64,000 bases of DNA from Methanomicrobiaceae archaeon (GCA_016926855.1 JAFGNT010000021.1:62001-126000), one strand, 5' to 3'. Positions 38,316 to 47,809 are shown, counted from the stretch's first letter. Made by a program: numbers and translations. The notes: generated from the sequence alone by a model not told the origin.

Positions 38316-38472
38316 TGAAAGGGGTTTATAAATCTCCGGATATTTTTACTTTGCCTTATCCGGCGCATGCGAGTTTCCGTGGGAGGACCCCGGCCTCCGG
38401 AGGGTTTACCGGTCCCGGTTCCCTCCCGCACACCCGCGAAATTCGCAACAACACTTTTTCAGACTACCGTTG

Positions 38473-39594
38473 ATGAGAGCAGCCCCCTTTCGAACAGGGG
38501 CGAAACGGCGATGGGTGGGATTATCAGATACAAGGGACACACTACTCCCTGAACGGATCCCCCAGAAGCACACCCGGAGCGTGACACGAACGGACGAACA
38601 ATCCCCCGGACCCGATATACCGCCATCCGGCACCGATATCATCACCCTTTCGCATCTGACGAAGATATTCCGGAACAGGACGGACGTTGTTGCAGTGGAC
38701 GATGTCAGTACCGTCGTGAAGGCCGGGGAGATTTTCGGGCTGCTGGGGCCCAACGGGGCCGGGAAGACCACCGTTATCCGGATGCTCACCACGCTGATGC
38801 GTCCCACTTCGGGAACGGCATTCGTGGGCGACTACGAGATTACGCGGGACCCGGGTGCGATCCGGAGGATCATCGGCGTATGCCCCCAGCAGGGGACGCT
38901 GGACCCCGACCTCACGGCACGGGAGAACCTGAACTTCTACGGGAAACTTCTCGATCTCAGCGACGCGGAGCGGAAGGAGCGGATCCCGGAACTGCTTAAA
39001 ATGGTCGGCCTTTCCGACCGGGCGAACACACCGGCCGGCACGTTCTCCGGCGGGATGAAGCGGAAACTCGAGATCGTGCGGGCATTCATCCATCACCCCC
39101 GCATCCTCTTCCTGGACGAGCCGACCATCGGGCTTGATCCCGACTCACGCCGCGACATCTGGAAGCACATCAGGACACTCAACGAAAAGGGCACCACGGT
39201 GATCCTCACCACGCACTACATGGATGAAGCGGAGCACCTCTGCGACCGGGTCGCCTTCATGGTCGACGGGAAGCTGGTCGCCGTCGACACGCTGGAGAAC
39301 CTGAAACGGGCGATGCCCGGGGGCGACCTGATCGAAATCGGCACGGAGGGAGTGGAGAGCACCGTGACGGCCGATCTTTCCCGGCTCGAGAACGTGATAC
39401 GGGTGCGGGAAGCCGACGGGATAATCCGTATTTCCGCCCACAACGGAAGCAGAACACTCCCATCAATCGTCTCCCTGCTGGAGCACCGGGAAGCCGTGAT
39501 CACCTCGATCACCATCAGGTCCCCGTCCCTCGAGGACATCTTCATCCACATCACGGGAACGAAACTGGATGCACGGAGCGGGGGACCGGTATGA
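38473..39594 (+). CDS. DrrA-type ABC exporter ATP-binding protein
   Basis: About 373 residues: Walker A GPNGAGKTTVIRM near residue 97, ABC signature TFSGGMKRKLE near 190 and Walker B RILFLDEPTIGLDPDS near 211, then a C-terminal DUF4162-like domain (about 290-370). Matches the daunorubicin-resistance (DrrA) class that powers export of drugs or lipids. The first about 55 residues are not conserved in this family; the true start may be later (a GTG at 38581 is one candidate), so the start is uncertain. Overlaps the permease gene by four bases (ATGA). Confidence 0.9.
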   Translation: MRAAPFRTGAKRRWVGLSDTRDTLLPERIPQKHTRSVTRTDEQSPGPDIPPSGTDIITLSHLTKIFRNRTDVVAVDDVSTVVKAGEIFGLLGPNGAGKTTVIRMLTTLMRPTSGTAFVGDYEITRDPGAIRRIIGVCPQQGTLDPDLTARENLNFYGKLLDLSDAERKERIPELLKMVGLSDRANTPAGTFSGGMKRKLEIVRAFIHHPRILFLDEPTIGLDPDSRRDIWKHIRTLNEKGTTVILTTHYMDEAEHLCDRVAFMVDGKLVAVDTLENLKRAMPGGDLIEIGTEGVESTVTADLSRLENVIRVREADGIIRISAHNGSRTLPSIVSLLEHREAVITSITIRSPSLEDIFIHITGTKLDARSGGPV

Positions 39595-40661
39595 TCAAGG
39601 GCGCACTTGCCATATTCGAACGGGATCTCAGGAAGTTTGTACGAACACCGGTCCTGCTGCTCATGTCCGTCATCTTCCCGCTGGTCTTTCTGATTATCTT
39701 TGGAAATGCGCTCGGGGGGACCATCGACCACATCCCGATCGGGGTGACTCAGGAAGATCTCTTTCGCGGGGAGACGCCGCTTTTCAGTGCGGCGATGCAG
39801 CGGATGCAGGAGACCGAAACCTTTGACATCACCCTGTACCGGAGCGAGGAGCATGCCAAAACGGCGCTGGATGACGGGGCCGTCTATGCAGCGGCCGTGT
39901 TTCCCGCACCCTACCGCACCGGGGGCGCCATACGCCTCTACATCGACAGTTCGGAGTATCTCATCCCCTCCGTCATCGAATCGGGCTTTACGGGTCTGAT
40001 ATACGGGCTCGGGACACCTGCGGACATCGAGATACTCCCGATCTACGGGGAGATCGAGTACTTCCAGTTCTTCGGCGTCGCGGTGATTGTGCTTGCGATC
40101 TTCACGACCACCATGTTCGGCGGCGGCAACACGATCATCATGGACCGGGAGATGGGGATTATCGAAGGATATCTCACAACCCCGGTCAAACGCTCCAGCA
40201 TCGTGCTCGGGATGATCGGGAGCGGCACCGTAAAGGCGATGTTTGCCGCATCGATTATTCTCATCGTCGATGTCCTGATTGCGGGGGTCATCATCAGGAG
40301 TCTCGAAAACCTCATCCTGATCCTCTTTGTCCTCCTGATGATCAGCCTCGGCATCACGAGTTTCATCATTTCGTTTGCATCCCGCTTTGAGAGCCATGTC
40401 GCTTATTCCGCACTCGTGGCGTTTTTCAACCTGCTCCTTTTTATCACGAGCGGTGCGTTTTACCCGCACATCGGGATGCCCGACTGGCTCACGTGGGTAT
40501 CGTGGGTGAACCCCGAGTTTTATTCGGTGCATGCCCTCCGCTGCATTATCCTCCGCGGGCAGGGGCTCGACGTGGTCTATTTCGACCTTGTCATGATCTC
40601 GGTCTTCTCGCTCGCGGCCATCGTCTTCGGGATCACGACGTTCCGGAGAACGCTCGAATGA
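39591..40661 (+). CDS. ABC-2 type export permease (DrrB-like)
   Basis: 356-residue membrane protein: one N-terminal helix (about 20-42), a large extracytoplasmic domain (about 45-165), then about five helices in the C-terminal half. The ABC-2 signature segment (YLTTPVKRSSIVLGMI near 195) lies before the helices. Partner of the DrrA-like ATPase with translational coupling; exports an unknown hydrophobic compound or lipid. Confidence 0.9.
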   Translation: MIKGALAIFERDLRKFVRTPVLLLMSVIFPLVFLIIFGNALGGTIDHIPIGVTQEDLFRGETPLFSAAMQRMQETETFDITLYRSEEHAKTALDDGAVYAAAVFPAPYRTGGAIRLYIDSSEYLIPSVIESGFTGLIYGLGTPADIEILPIYGEIEYFQFFGVAVIVLAIFTTTMFGGGNTIIMDREMGIIEGYLTTPVKRSSIVLGMIGSGTVKAMFAASIILIVDVLIAGVIIRSLENLILILFVLLMISLGITSFIISFASRFESHVAYSALVAFFNLLLFITSGAFYPHIGMPDWLTWVSWVNPEFYSVHALRCIILRGQGLDVVYFDLVMISVFSLAAIVFGITTFRRTLE

Positions 40662-40749
40662 CCGCGGCGCCTGCCGCTCCCGCACCGGAATGCCCGGCCT
40701 GTGCTACCTCTGCCGCCAGGTATAATACGCCGGCGGTCGAGATACGAGC

Positions 40750-42198
40750 GTGTTTCGGGATAGTCTCACCACCGGACCCGGCGGGTGCGGCAGCGGATCC
40801 CCGGGGATCGCATTCGACCGGGCCGTCGACCGGCATGCGCCGGAGCTTCTCGCGGCGGTGCAGGAGCTTGTCAGGATCCGGAGTGTCGCAGGCGAGCCCT
40901 CACCCGGCGCCCCGTTCGGCACCGGCCCGGCGGAGGCGCTTCGTGCAGCACTCGCCATCGCAAATCGCCTCGGCTTTCCGACCGTGAATCTCGATAACAT
41001 CGTCGGGTATGCGGAATCCGGCGCAGGGGACGACTATGTCGCAGTCCTAGGCCACCTCGATACCGTCCCTGAAGGGGAGCACTGGACCTACCCGCCGTTT
41101 GGAGGGGAGATCCACGACAAAAAGATCTACGGCCGCGGGGCCCTCGACGACAAGGGCCCGGCCCTCGCCGCACTCTTCGCCTTAAAAGCGGTCATCGAGA
41201 GCGGTGTGCCGCTTTCGAAAAGAGTCCGGGTCATCTTCGGGACCGCCGAGGAGACGGGCGGCACCGACATACCCTCCTATACGTCGCGGGAGCGGCCGCC
41301 GGTTTCGGGATTCACTCCCGATGCAAATTTCCCCGTCGTGTTTGCCGAGAAGGGCCTCCTCTGGATCGAACTGGAAAAGCCGCTGAATACCGTGGATTCG
41401 TCCGGTGCGGCCCTCGTTTCCCTCTCCGGCGGGACGGCACCGAACATGGTGCCCGAGGCAGCGGCGGCCGTTATCCGGACGGACGATCCCGGTGCGATAC
41501 TCAGGGCCTCTGAAGAATTTCCTCGGAGTCCCGGATGTTCGCTTGATGCCGCAATCGAGGGCGATCGGGTGGTAATCCGGTCCGGGGGTGTGAGCGCCCA
41601 CGCGTCGACTCCCGAAAAGGGGCGGAATGCAATCATGCAGCTCCTTGCCTTCCTCGCCACGCAGGAGTTCGGTCCCTCCGGTGCCGCCGGTGCGATCCGT
41701 TTTTTTGCCCGGACCATCGGCACGGAGACAAACGGCGCATCCTTCGGGCTGGCCCTCTCGGACGAGCCCTCGGGAGGCCTGACCCTCAATGCCGGCACAA
41801 TTGATGTCACAGGGACGACATTCCGCATCACCCTCGACATCAGGCACCCGGTGACGGTGGAGAAAGATACGGTGCTTGACCGTATCGAGGCATCCCTCCG
41901 GGACACCGGATTTTCCGCGACAATCCGGAAATATGATGCGCCGCTTTTCTACCCGACAGACTCGGAGCTGATACAAATACTCACGGCCGTGTACCGGGAA
42001 GCGACCGGCGACGAAACACCCCCGGTGGCGATCGGGGGCGGCACCTACGCCCGCAAACTCCAGAACACCGTTGCTTTCGGCCCGTACCGGCCCGGAACAA
42101 ATCCCCCGATTCACCGCAGGGACGAGTATGTCGGCTGCGATGAGCTGATCGCGATGGCGAAGATCTACGCACGGGCGATCTATGCGCTGGCGAAATAA
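40750..42198 (+). CDS. M20 family metallopeptidase (PepV/Sapep-like dipeptidase)
   Basis: 482 residues from GTG 40750. Metal ligands visible: VLGHLDTVPEG near 99, GRGALDDKGPALAA near 133, FGTAEETGGTD near 164 and the late HRRDE near 458, giving the paired-zinc M20 site. The insert about 200-310 is the lid/dimerisation domain with VSAHASTPEKGRN. Length and layout match dipeptidases PepV and Sapep rather than small DapE. Likely cleaves dipeptides intracellularly. Not in an obvious operon. Confidence 0.9.
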   Translation: MFRDSLTTGPGGCGSGSPGIAFDRAVDRHAPELLAAVQELVRIRSVAGEPSPGAPFGTGPAEALRAALAIANRLGFPTVNLDNIVGYAESGAGDDYVAVLGHLDTVPEGEHWTYPPFGGEIHDKKIYGRGALDDKGPALAALFALKAVIESGVPLSKRVRVIFGTAEETGGTDIPSYTSRERPPVSGFTPDANFPVVFAEKGLLWIELEKPLNTVDSSGAALVSLSGGTAPNMVPEAAAAVIRTDDPGAILRASEEFPRSPGCSLDAAIEGDRVVIRSGGVSAHASTPEKGRNAIMQLLAFLATQEFGPSGAAGAIRFFARTIGTETNGASFGLALSDEPSGGLTLNAGTIDVTGTTFRITLDIRHPVTVEKDTVLDRIEASLRDTGFSATIRKYDAPLFYPTDSELIQILTAVYREATGDETPPVAIGGGTYARKLQNTVAFGPYRPGTNPPIHRRDEYVGCDELIAMAKIYARAIYALAK

Positions 42199-42218
42199 GG
42201 AAAGAAACGAGGGGATTT

Positions 42219-42653
42219 TTACTGCCGGGCCAGCGGGCAGCCGGCATTCCCGCACCGGAGGCAGACACAGGTCCGGATCTCAATCGCCGCCACCCCGACA
42301 AGGACCCAGAATACCACAAACAGTCCGGGCCGGGCAACCAGCCATGCCTGCGGGAGGAGGACGATGACGAGCACCGCGAGGGCGACCGCCGCATAGTCCC
42401 CTGCCGTATAGGGCCCGGTGCGCCGGGGGAGAAACCGCTCCGCAAGCATGCCCGGGACGCCGTGGGCACAGCCGGCCCCCTGTTCGGGGCATTTCGTGCA
42501 GAAGGCGCCAATCATCAGCATGGCGGACGCCGCACTGAGGAGGACGTAGCCGGTCGCATGGGCGGGGGACGAACCGTACAGCACGTATGCGGCGAGTGCT
42601 GCGGCGACGAAGAGCAAACCGAGGGCGATACGGCCGTGAAGGCGTCGTGTCAT
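42219..42653 (-). CDS. Small cysteine-rich membrane protein
   Basis: 144 residues from ATG 42653 (MTRRLHGRIAL) with four hydrophobic stretches (about 8-28, 32-52, 83-102, 108-128). Two short cysteine groups, FCTKCPEQGAGCAHG near 53 and CVCLRCGNAGCP near 129, look like metal or iron-sulfur sites at the same membrane face. Similar proteins are seen in methanogens next to flavodoxins, but I cannot name the family. Starts 26 bases downstream of the flavodoxin stop, same strand, likely one operon. Confidence 0.7.
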   Translation of the reverse strand: MTRRLHGRIALGLLFVAAALAAYVLYGSSPAHATGYVLLSAASAMLMIGAFCTKCPEQGAGCAHGVPGMLAERFLPRRTGPYTAGDYAAVALAVLVIVLLPQAWLVARPGLFVVFWVLVGVAAIEIRTCVCLRCGNAGCPLARQ

Positions 42654-42678
42654 CCTGATCCCTTCCACACCAGTCCGA

Positions 42679-43200
42679 TCATGCACTCTCTTCCCCGGCA
42701 GCCGTGATGCCCAGCTTTCCCGGCAGCGACGCCGCCCAGGCCCGGATCGCGTCCCCGTCGCGGGCGTCCTTTGTCTTCGTCTCGTCGTACCGCATAAAGA
42801 AGCCGAGAACAGGCAAGTAGGTGGGATTCATCCGGCCGGCAAAGGTCCCGAGCTCCGCAAGGTCGACATGGGCCCGTATCGGTTTGAGCGCCTTTTCCGC
42901 CTTCGCCATCGTACCGGCCTCCGGTTTGGCAAACGTCATGCCGACAAGAAATCCCGCAACAGGCCGGCCCCGGAGCGGGGCTTCGTGCCGGGCGGCGAAT
43001 GTCACGGCATCCTTCACGACGCGGCCTATGTAGATCGCCGTGCCGAGCACGACGGCATCGTAGCCGGCAACGTCGGTGACCGAGGATGCGGCGGTGACGT
43101 CGACGTCGAGGCCCTTCGACCGGAGAGTTTCGGCCATGGCCCCGGCGATCTCCCGGGTGGTGTTGTGCTTCGTTGCGTAGGCGATGAGGATTCGGGTCAT
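42679..43200 (-). CDS. Flavodoxin-domain protein (protoporphyrinogen oxidase HemG-like)
   Basis: 173 residues with the flavodoxin FMN motif IAYATKHNTTREIA near residue 6 (T/S-x-T-x-N-T), VVLGTAIYIGRV near 50 and a C-terminal strand region. The size and AxYxTKxG layout fit the flavodoxin-domain family that includes HemG; it probably carries FMN and transfers electrons. Operon with the Cys-rich membrane protein that follows. Its first 60 bases and upstream leader are partly copied at 44690-44847, next to a foreign gene island. Confidence 0.87.
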   Translation of the reverse strand: MTRILIAYATKHNTTREIAGAMAETLRSKGLDVDVTAASSVTDVAGYDAVVLGTAIYIGRVVKDAVTFAARHEAPLRGRPVAGFLVGMTFAKPEAGTMAKAEKALKPIRAHVDLAELGTFAGRMNPTYLPVLGFFMRYDETKTKDARDGDAIRAWAASLPGKLGITAAGEESA

Positions 43201-43266
43201 AGGTAATGGGTAGTTGGAGAATGGGGGTAATAAGGGGTGTGATGGTGAGGAGGGTTTTTGAAAGTG
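43141..43266. repeat. Flavodoxin 5' end and leader, repeated at 44740-44847 and partly at 55109-55128
   Basis: Three places share this text. The intact flavodoxin start and leader at 43141-43246 matches 44740-44847 with a few changes. The next 20 bases of the leader (GAGGAGGGTTTTTGAAAGTG, 43247-43266) are absent at the second copy but recur with one mismatch at 55109-55128, beyond the restriction cassette. It suggests that copy 2 was once contiguous and was split by insertion of 44848-55108. Confidence 0.6.
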
Positions 43267-43290
43267 GTATCATATCGCTGTGTCTGAAAT

Positions 43291-43470
43291 TGGTCAGGAT
43301 TGGTTTACAATTCCGGCCGTCAAGGCCTGATTGTACTATTCTCCTGACAAATTTTTAATGGCAGGCTAAATTGTCAGGATTGGTTGACAATCCCGACAAT
43401 AACCGTCTAATTGTAAATTTTTCCTGACAACTCCCTATCGAGCAGTTAATTTGTCAGGATAAGTTGACAA
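43291..43470 (+). promoter_or_regulatory. Phased operator array of 80-bp period upstream of the Fic gene
   Basis: TTGTCAGGAT-type sites begin at 43291 (as TGGTCAGGAT), 43371 and 43451, exactly 80 bases apart. Each belongs to a palindrome TTGTCA-N8-TGACAA (the first reads GTTTACAA at the right arm). Between them the reverse half-site TCCTGACAA occurs at 43342 and 43422, again 80 bases apart. The last palindrome ends about 48 bases before the Fic ATG, and TATA-like TTATTTACTT lies just downstream. The array looks like repressor sites, possibly for the winged-helix Fic protein itself. Confidence 0.6.
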
Positions 43471-43518
43471 AAAAATGCACTTATTTACTTTGGACGTGTA
43501 AGAGTACATTGTGGAACT

Positions 43519-44667
43519 ATGAAGAGCGAGAGAGCCGGAAGATTTGAAACTCAAAAAGCAGGCTATAATGCATTCATTCCCAAGCCACTGCCACCGGAGG
43601 GATTGGATGTAGATGAGGGACTTCAACTTTTATTATCGAAAGCAGACAGCACACTCGCAAGACTTGACGGAGTTACCTATATCCTTCCCAATCCGGACCT
43701 GTTTGTTGCAATGTACATTAAAAAGGAGGCTCTTTTAAGTTCACAAATAGAGGGAACACAGGCATCATTACAGGGAGTTCTTGAATTCGAAGCAAATATG
43801 AAGCCTAAAGAGGATATTAACGAAGTTATTGAAGTTATAAATTATATTAAAGCGATGGATCACGGAATTGAAAAACTTCAATTTTCAAGAATTTCAATTG
43901 AATTATTAAATGAAATCCATCGATTTTTAATAAAAGTCAGCAGAGGGACCCATAAACAGCCAGGACGGATAAGAGATGTACAAAATTGGATTGGGCCGCC
44001 CGGTGGGACAATTTTTGATGCCGTCTATATACCACCACCTCCCGGGATAGTAATGGAAACGATGAGAGATCTTGAAAAATTTATTCTCGCGAGCGATAAA
44101 TTACCTTCATTAATAAAGATTGCATTAATTCACGCCCAATTTGAGACCATACATCCATATCTGGATGGCAATGGGAGGATGGGGCGATTATTAATAACCT
44201 ATTATCTCTGTTGGAAAGGGATATTGTCACGTCCTCTGCTGTATCTGAGTATTTATCTCAAAAAAAACCGTGACGAGTATTATAAGCTGTTAAATCGTGT
44301 AAGATATGAAGGAGATTGGGAATCCTGGATAGAATTCTTTTTAAAGGGTATTATTGAAGTTTCGAACAATTCGATTGAAACTGCAAAAGACATTATTTTA
44401 CTGAAAAATAATCTCGTGGAAAAGCTGCTCCGGCACAATATTGGAGGCGTTTATGCCGTAAAACTCATCGATGTTCTTTTTGATAATCCGGTAATAACCG
44501 TAAAACAGGTTGCTGAATGTATTGGTACAAGCAGACAAACAGCGAACCTCCTGGTGAAAAAATTTGAAGAGAATGATATATTAGTTGAAATTACCGGGAA
44601 AAAGAGCTTTAAACAATATATGTTCGTGGATTATGTCTCAATTATTCAAAAAGGGACGCAGATGTAA
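43519..44667 (+). CDS. Fic family AMP-transferase-like protein with C-terminal winged helix
   Basis: 382 residues. N-terminal Fic_N region with the inhibitory motif SSQIEGT near residue 75 (class II type S/TxxxEG). The catalytic Fic core HPYLDGNGRMGRLL near 213 is complete, so it should transfer AMP from ATP to a target protein once relieved of autoinhibition. Residues about 320-370 form a winged helix-turn-helix (VKQVAECIGTSRQTANLL), suggesting DNA binding and autorepression. Composition is far more AT-rich than the genes to its left. Three operators precede it. Such Fic proteins often act as toxins or phage-defence proteins; target unknown. Confidence 0.9.
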   Translation: MKSERAGRFETQKAGYNAFIPKPLPPEGLDVDEGLQLLLSKADSTLARLDGVTYILPNPDLFVAMYIKKEALLSSQIEGTQASLQGVLEFEANMKPKEDINEVIEVINYIKAMDHGIEKLQFSRISIELLNEIHRFLIKVSRGTHKQPGRIRDVQNWIGPPGGTIFDAVYIPPPPGIVMETMRDLEKFILASDKLPSLIKIALIHAQFETIHPYLDGNGRMGRLLITYYLCWKGILSRPLLYLSIYLKKNRDEYYKLLNRVRYEGDWESWIEFFLKGIIEVSNNSIETAKDIILLKNNLVEKLLRHNIGGVYAVKLIDVLFDNPVITVKQVAECIGTSRQTANLLVKKFEENDILVEITGKKSFKQYMFVDYVSIIQKGTQM

Positions 44668-44689
44668 TTTTTCAGATCTCCCCCATTCA

Positions 44690-44799
44690 TATCGCCACGT
44701 CGTGTGACTTCGGCGCTCGCGGCAACCCCGACCTCAAGGCCCGGCGATCTCCCGGGTGGTGTTGTGCTTTGTGGCATATGCGATGAGGATTCTGGTCAT
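44690..44799 (-). pseudogene. Decayed copy of the flavodoxin gene 5' end
   Basis: Minus strand from ATG 44799 reads MTRILIAYATKHNTTREIAG, identical in the first 20 residues to the intact flavodoxin at 43200. It then jumps by a deletion of about 26 bases to a stretch resembling the later GLDVDVTAAS segment and stops in frame. The DNA match continues upstream through 44847 with the same leader (GGGGGTTATAAGGGGTGTG). A remnant of a second, diverged flavodoxin copy, not a functional gene. Confidence 0.75.
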
Positions 44800-44931
44800 A
44801 GATACCGATAGTTGGGGGATGGGGGTTATAAGGGGTGTGGTGGGATGAACGGATGGGCCAAAAGACCTACACTTTCAGTCCGCTCAACAGGTTTTTACGA
44901 TCATGGATAACAATATCCTGACAGGACATCA

Positions 44932-46194
44932 ATGACAGACGAGTTTATTGCGCTTGATATGTTTGCCGGTGGAGGTGGGCTTACAGAAGGATTTAACCGG
45001 GAAAACTTCGATTTTGCCGCACACATCGAGAAGGACCCTTCCGCCGCCCAGACCCTTGAGACGCGCCTGCATTATCATGAACTCGTTCGAAATGGTAATT
45101 CCGCACTTTATTCTGCATACTATAAGGGTAAAATCCCGCGTGATAGATTCATCCGTGAAGCAGAAACGCTTATGGCCGGGAATCATCCGGTTATTTGTGA
45201 GGAAATTACACAATCTACCGAAAAATCGATTATAAAAAAGATCAGGAATGATCTGAAGACAAATTTCGGCAGAAAGAGTGTTGATATCGTGATTGGCGGC
45301 CCTCCATGTCAAGCATATTCTCTTGTCGGAAGAGGGCGGGATCTGAACGGGATGGAGGATGACCCAAGGAACCACCTGTACAGGCATTATATACACTTCC
45401 TCCGCGAGTTTAAACCGGAAATATTTGTTTTTGAGAATGTTCCAGGAATTCGAAGTGCAAAGAAAGGAACAATTTTTTCCGATCTGCTTGCTAAGTGCAG
45501 TGATGCAGGATACACCCTTCAGGCGAATACCCTGAATGCAAAGGATTTCGGCGTCCTGCAGGACCGGAAACGTGTCATTATCATCGGATGGAAAAAGGAG
45601 CACGACTTTGAATATCCGGATTTTTCACAGGTTTCCCTGACAGGAAACGTTAGAGATCTGCTTAGAGATCTTCCGGTACTGCAGGCAGGAGAGGGTGAGG
45701 ATGCTTTTCAACGGTACCGCAGAGTGAAACCTGCAAAATATCTTATCGAAACCGGCATCAGAAACGGTTCTGGTGGCATCCGTCATCATGCTGCCCGGTT
45801 CCATAATGAAAGAGACCGGAAGATCTACCGGACCGCTATCATAAAGTGGTTCGAAAATGGAAAAAGACTGAAATACAACGAACTTCCTGAAGAACTTCAG
45901 GGTCATAAAAATAAATCTGCATTCCTTGATCGTTACAAGGTTGTTGACGAAAATAACAACTCTCATGCCGTTGTCGCGCATCTTGCAAAGGATGGGCACT
46001 ATTTCATTCATCCGGATATCCGGCAGGCACGATCACTGACGATCAGAGAAGCAGCACGGGTTCAGTCGTTTCCCGATGACTATCTCTTTGAAGGATCGCG
46101 GGGTGCGAAATATACCCAGATTGGTAATGCAGTTCCTCCACTAATGGCCGAGGGAATTGCACGGGAAATCAAACGTATGATCAGGATGACATAA
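44932..46194 (+). CDS. DNA (cytosine-5-)-methyltransferase of the MutL/MORC-type cassette
   Basis: 420 residues. C5-methyltransferase motifs in order: I LDMFAGGGGLTEGF near 8, IV GGPPCQAYSLVGRG near 121 with the catalytic cysteine, VI ENVPGI near 168, VIII QDRKRVIIIG near 200, X GNAVPPLMAEGI near 399. It transfers methyl groups from S-adenosylmethionine to DNA cytosines and presumably marks host DNA against the following cassette. Target sequence unknown. Begins about 130 bases after the flavodoxin remnant; intermediate GC content, unlike either flank. A same-strand order Dcm, GHKL ATPase, Z1, DUF4420, AIPR follows. Confidence 0.94.
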   Translation: MTDEFIALDMFAGGGGLTEGFNRENFDFAAHIEKDPSAAQTLETRLHYHELVRNGNSALYSAYYKGKIPRDRFIREAETLMAGNHPVICEEITQSTEKSIIKKIRNDLKTNFGRKSVDIVIGGPPCQAYSLVGRGRDLNGMEDDPRNHLYRHYIHFLREFKPEIFVFENVPGIRSAKKGTIFSDLLAKCSDAGYTLQANTLNAKDFGVLQDRKRVIIIGWKKEHDFEYPDFSQVSLTGNVRDLLRDLPVLQAGEGEDAFQRYRRVKPAKYLIETGIRNGSGGIRHHAARFHNERDRKIYRTAIIKWFENGKRLKYNELPEELQGHKNKSAFLDRYKVVDENNNSHAVVAHLAKDGHYFIHPDIRQARSLTIREAARVQSFPDDYLFEGSRGAKYTQIGNAVPPLMAEGIAREIKRMIRMT

Positions 46195-46280
46195 CACCTA
46201 AATAAGAATATTTAATGCTTCATAAATATCATTTCAGACAGGTAGCGAGTTTTATCGCAATATCTATGGAATGAAATTGT

Positions 46281-47789
46281 ATGAATTCCGGTATACCGGG
46301 CGCTTATGATATTGTGAATCCGGATCCCGGCGCTCTTATCGAATCCTTACGGGCTTTTGGGTACAATCTGGAGACTGCTGTTGCTGATCTGATTGACAAC
46401 AGTATTGCAGCAGGTACTCGAAATATTCATCTAGATTTCACTTGGAAAGGAGCAGAATCTACAATTTCAATCGTTGATGACGGCCATGGAATGTCAGAAG
46501 AGAGGCTGGTCAACGCAATGCGACCTGGCAGTAGCAATCCCCTTGACACCCGTGATCCTTCGGATCTCGGGCGTTTTGGTCTGGGTCTGAAAACAGCTTC
46601 CTTTTCTCAATGCCGGAAATTGACGGTCGGCTCAAAAGCTCCGGGAGATGCTATTGCCATTAGGAGCTGGGATCTGGATTATGTAAATAAATGTGGGGAA
46701 TGGCGCCTTCGCCGGGAGAACCCCGATTACGGAAATAAAATTTTTTCCTCCCTTGAGACCCGGAAAAGCGGAACAATTGTTCTCTGGGAAAATATGGACA
46801 GACTTGTTGGAGGTGCAGATCGTAATGATCCAAAGCGCAGAGACCTGTTTTACGAGCATGTAGATGCAGTTAAAAGTCATCTGGCGATGGTTTTCCATCG
46901 TTTCCTTGAGACCCGGAATGCTCTTCAGATATTTATCAACAATCGTCCTCTTGAACCGTGGGATCCCTTTATGAAAAATCATCCTGCAACCCAGCACCTC
47001 CCGGAAGAACCATTCAGTCATGTTGAACAGAAAATAATAGTCCGGCCATATGTTCTCCCACACCGTTCAAAACTTGATGATAAAACATTTGAACGGGCAG
47101 GTGGTCCGGGTGGCTGGAATGTCCGACAGGGATTTTACATATACCGCAATAATCGCCTGATTGTTGCTGGAGACTGGCTGGCCCTCGGTTTTAGAAAAGA
47201 GGCGCATACCAAACTCGCCCGTATCCTTGTGGATATCCCGAACTCAATGGATGATGACTGGAAGATTGATGTCAGAAAATCTGTTGCCCGTCCTCCCGCT
47301 CATCTCAGAGATGATTTCAAACGTATTGCCCGTCTGACGATTGAACGGGCAACAGCAGTGTACCGCCACCGAGGGAAGATTGTTGAACGTCAGACTGCAG
47401 GTGATTTTGTATTCCCGTGGAATACAAACGTCAGAAATGGCACATATTTCTATACAATCAATCGCAAGCACCCTCTTGTTGGAGCCGTTCTCGAGAATTC
47501 TGGTGATGATAAGAAGAAAACCGAGGCCATGCTGAGGTTGATCGAGGAGACCGTCCCAGTACCGACAATTATCCTGAATAGTACGGATAATCCGGACCGG
47601 CTTCACCGTCCTTTCGAAAACCGTCCATCAGAAGAGCTTCTTGCGGTGATGGAAGAGATCTGGATTTCCATGATAAGCACCGGGATGAATGCTGCTGAAG
47701 TAGGAAAAAGACTCACCAGTATGGAACCGTTTTGTGATTACCCGGAACAGGTCTCAGAATTTCTCGAATCGATGGAGGGAGAATTATAA
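46281..47789 (+). CDS. GHKL (MutL/MORC-type) ATPase of the restriction cassette
   Basis: 502 residues with the GHKL nucleotide site: N box VADLIDNSIAAG near 34, G1 IVDDGHGMSEE near 64, G2 DLGRFGLGLKTAS near 94. A transducer-type domain follows. Histidine-kinase, HSP90 and MutL relatives share this fold; within Dcm/Z1/AIPR cassettes it is the MORC-like subunit, thought to undergo ATP-driven dimer gating on DNA. C-terminal part (about 380-500) has no recognised nuclease motif. A promoter-like AT-rich gap of 86 bases separates it from the methyltransferase. The function comes from family context, not a direct assay. Confidence 0.9.
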   Translation: MNSGIPGAYDIVNPDPGALIESLRAFGYNLETAVADLIDNSIAAGTRNIHLDFTWKGAESTISIVDDGHGMSEERLVNAMRPGSSNPLDTRDPSDLGRFGLGLKTASFSQCRKLTVGSKAPGDAIAIRSWDLDYVNKCGEWRLRRENPDYGNKIFSSLETRKSGTIVLWENMDRLVGGADRNDPKRRDLFYEHVDAVKSHLAMVFHRFLETRNALQIFINNRPLEPWDPFMKNHPATQHLPEEPFSHVEQKIIVRPYVLPHRSKLDDKTFERAGGPGGWNVRQGFYIYRNNRLIVAGDWLALGFRKEAHTKLARILVDIPNSMDDDWKIDVRKSVARPPAHLRDDFKRIARLTIERATAVYRHRGKIVERQTAGDFVFPWNTNVRNGTYFYTINRKHPLVGAVLENSGDDKKKTEAMLRLIEETVPVPTIILNSTDNPDRLHRPFENRPSEELLAVMEEIWISMISTGMNAAEVGKRLTSMEPFCDYPEQVSEFLESMEGEL

Positions 47790-47809
47790 CGAATACGTAT
47801 GATAGAGCA

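Noticed and set aside
39216-40685. 489-residue minus-strand ORF
   Set aside because: Antisense to the ABC exporter genes; basic and low in hydrophobic order.
43291-43470. CRISPR-like array
   Set aside because: Repeats are about 20 bp, 80 bp apart, imperfect and with a reverse half-site between; not a CRISPR spacing or repeat form.
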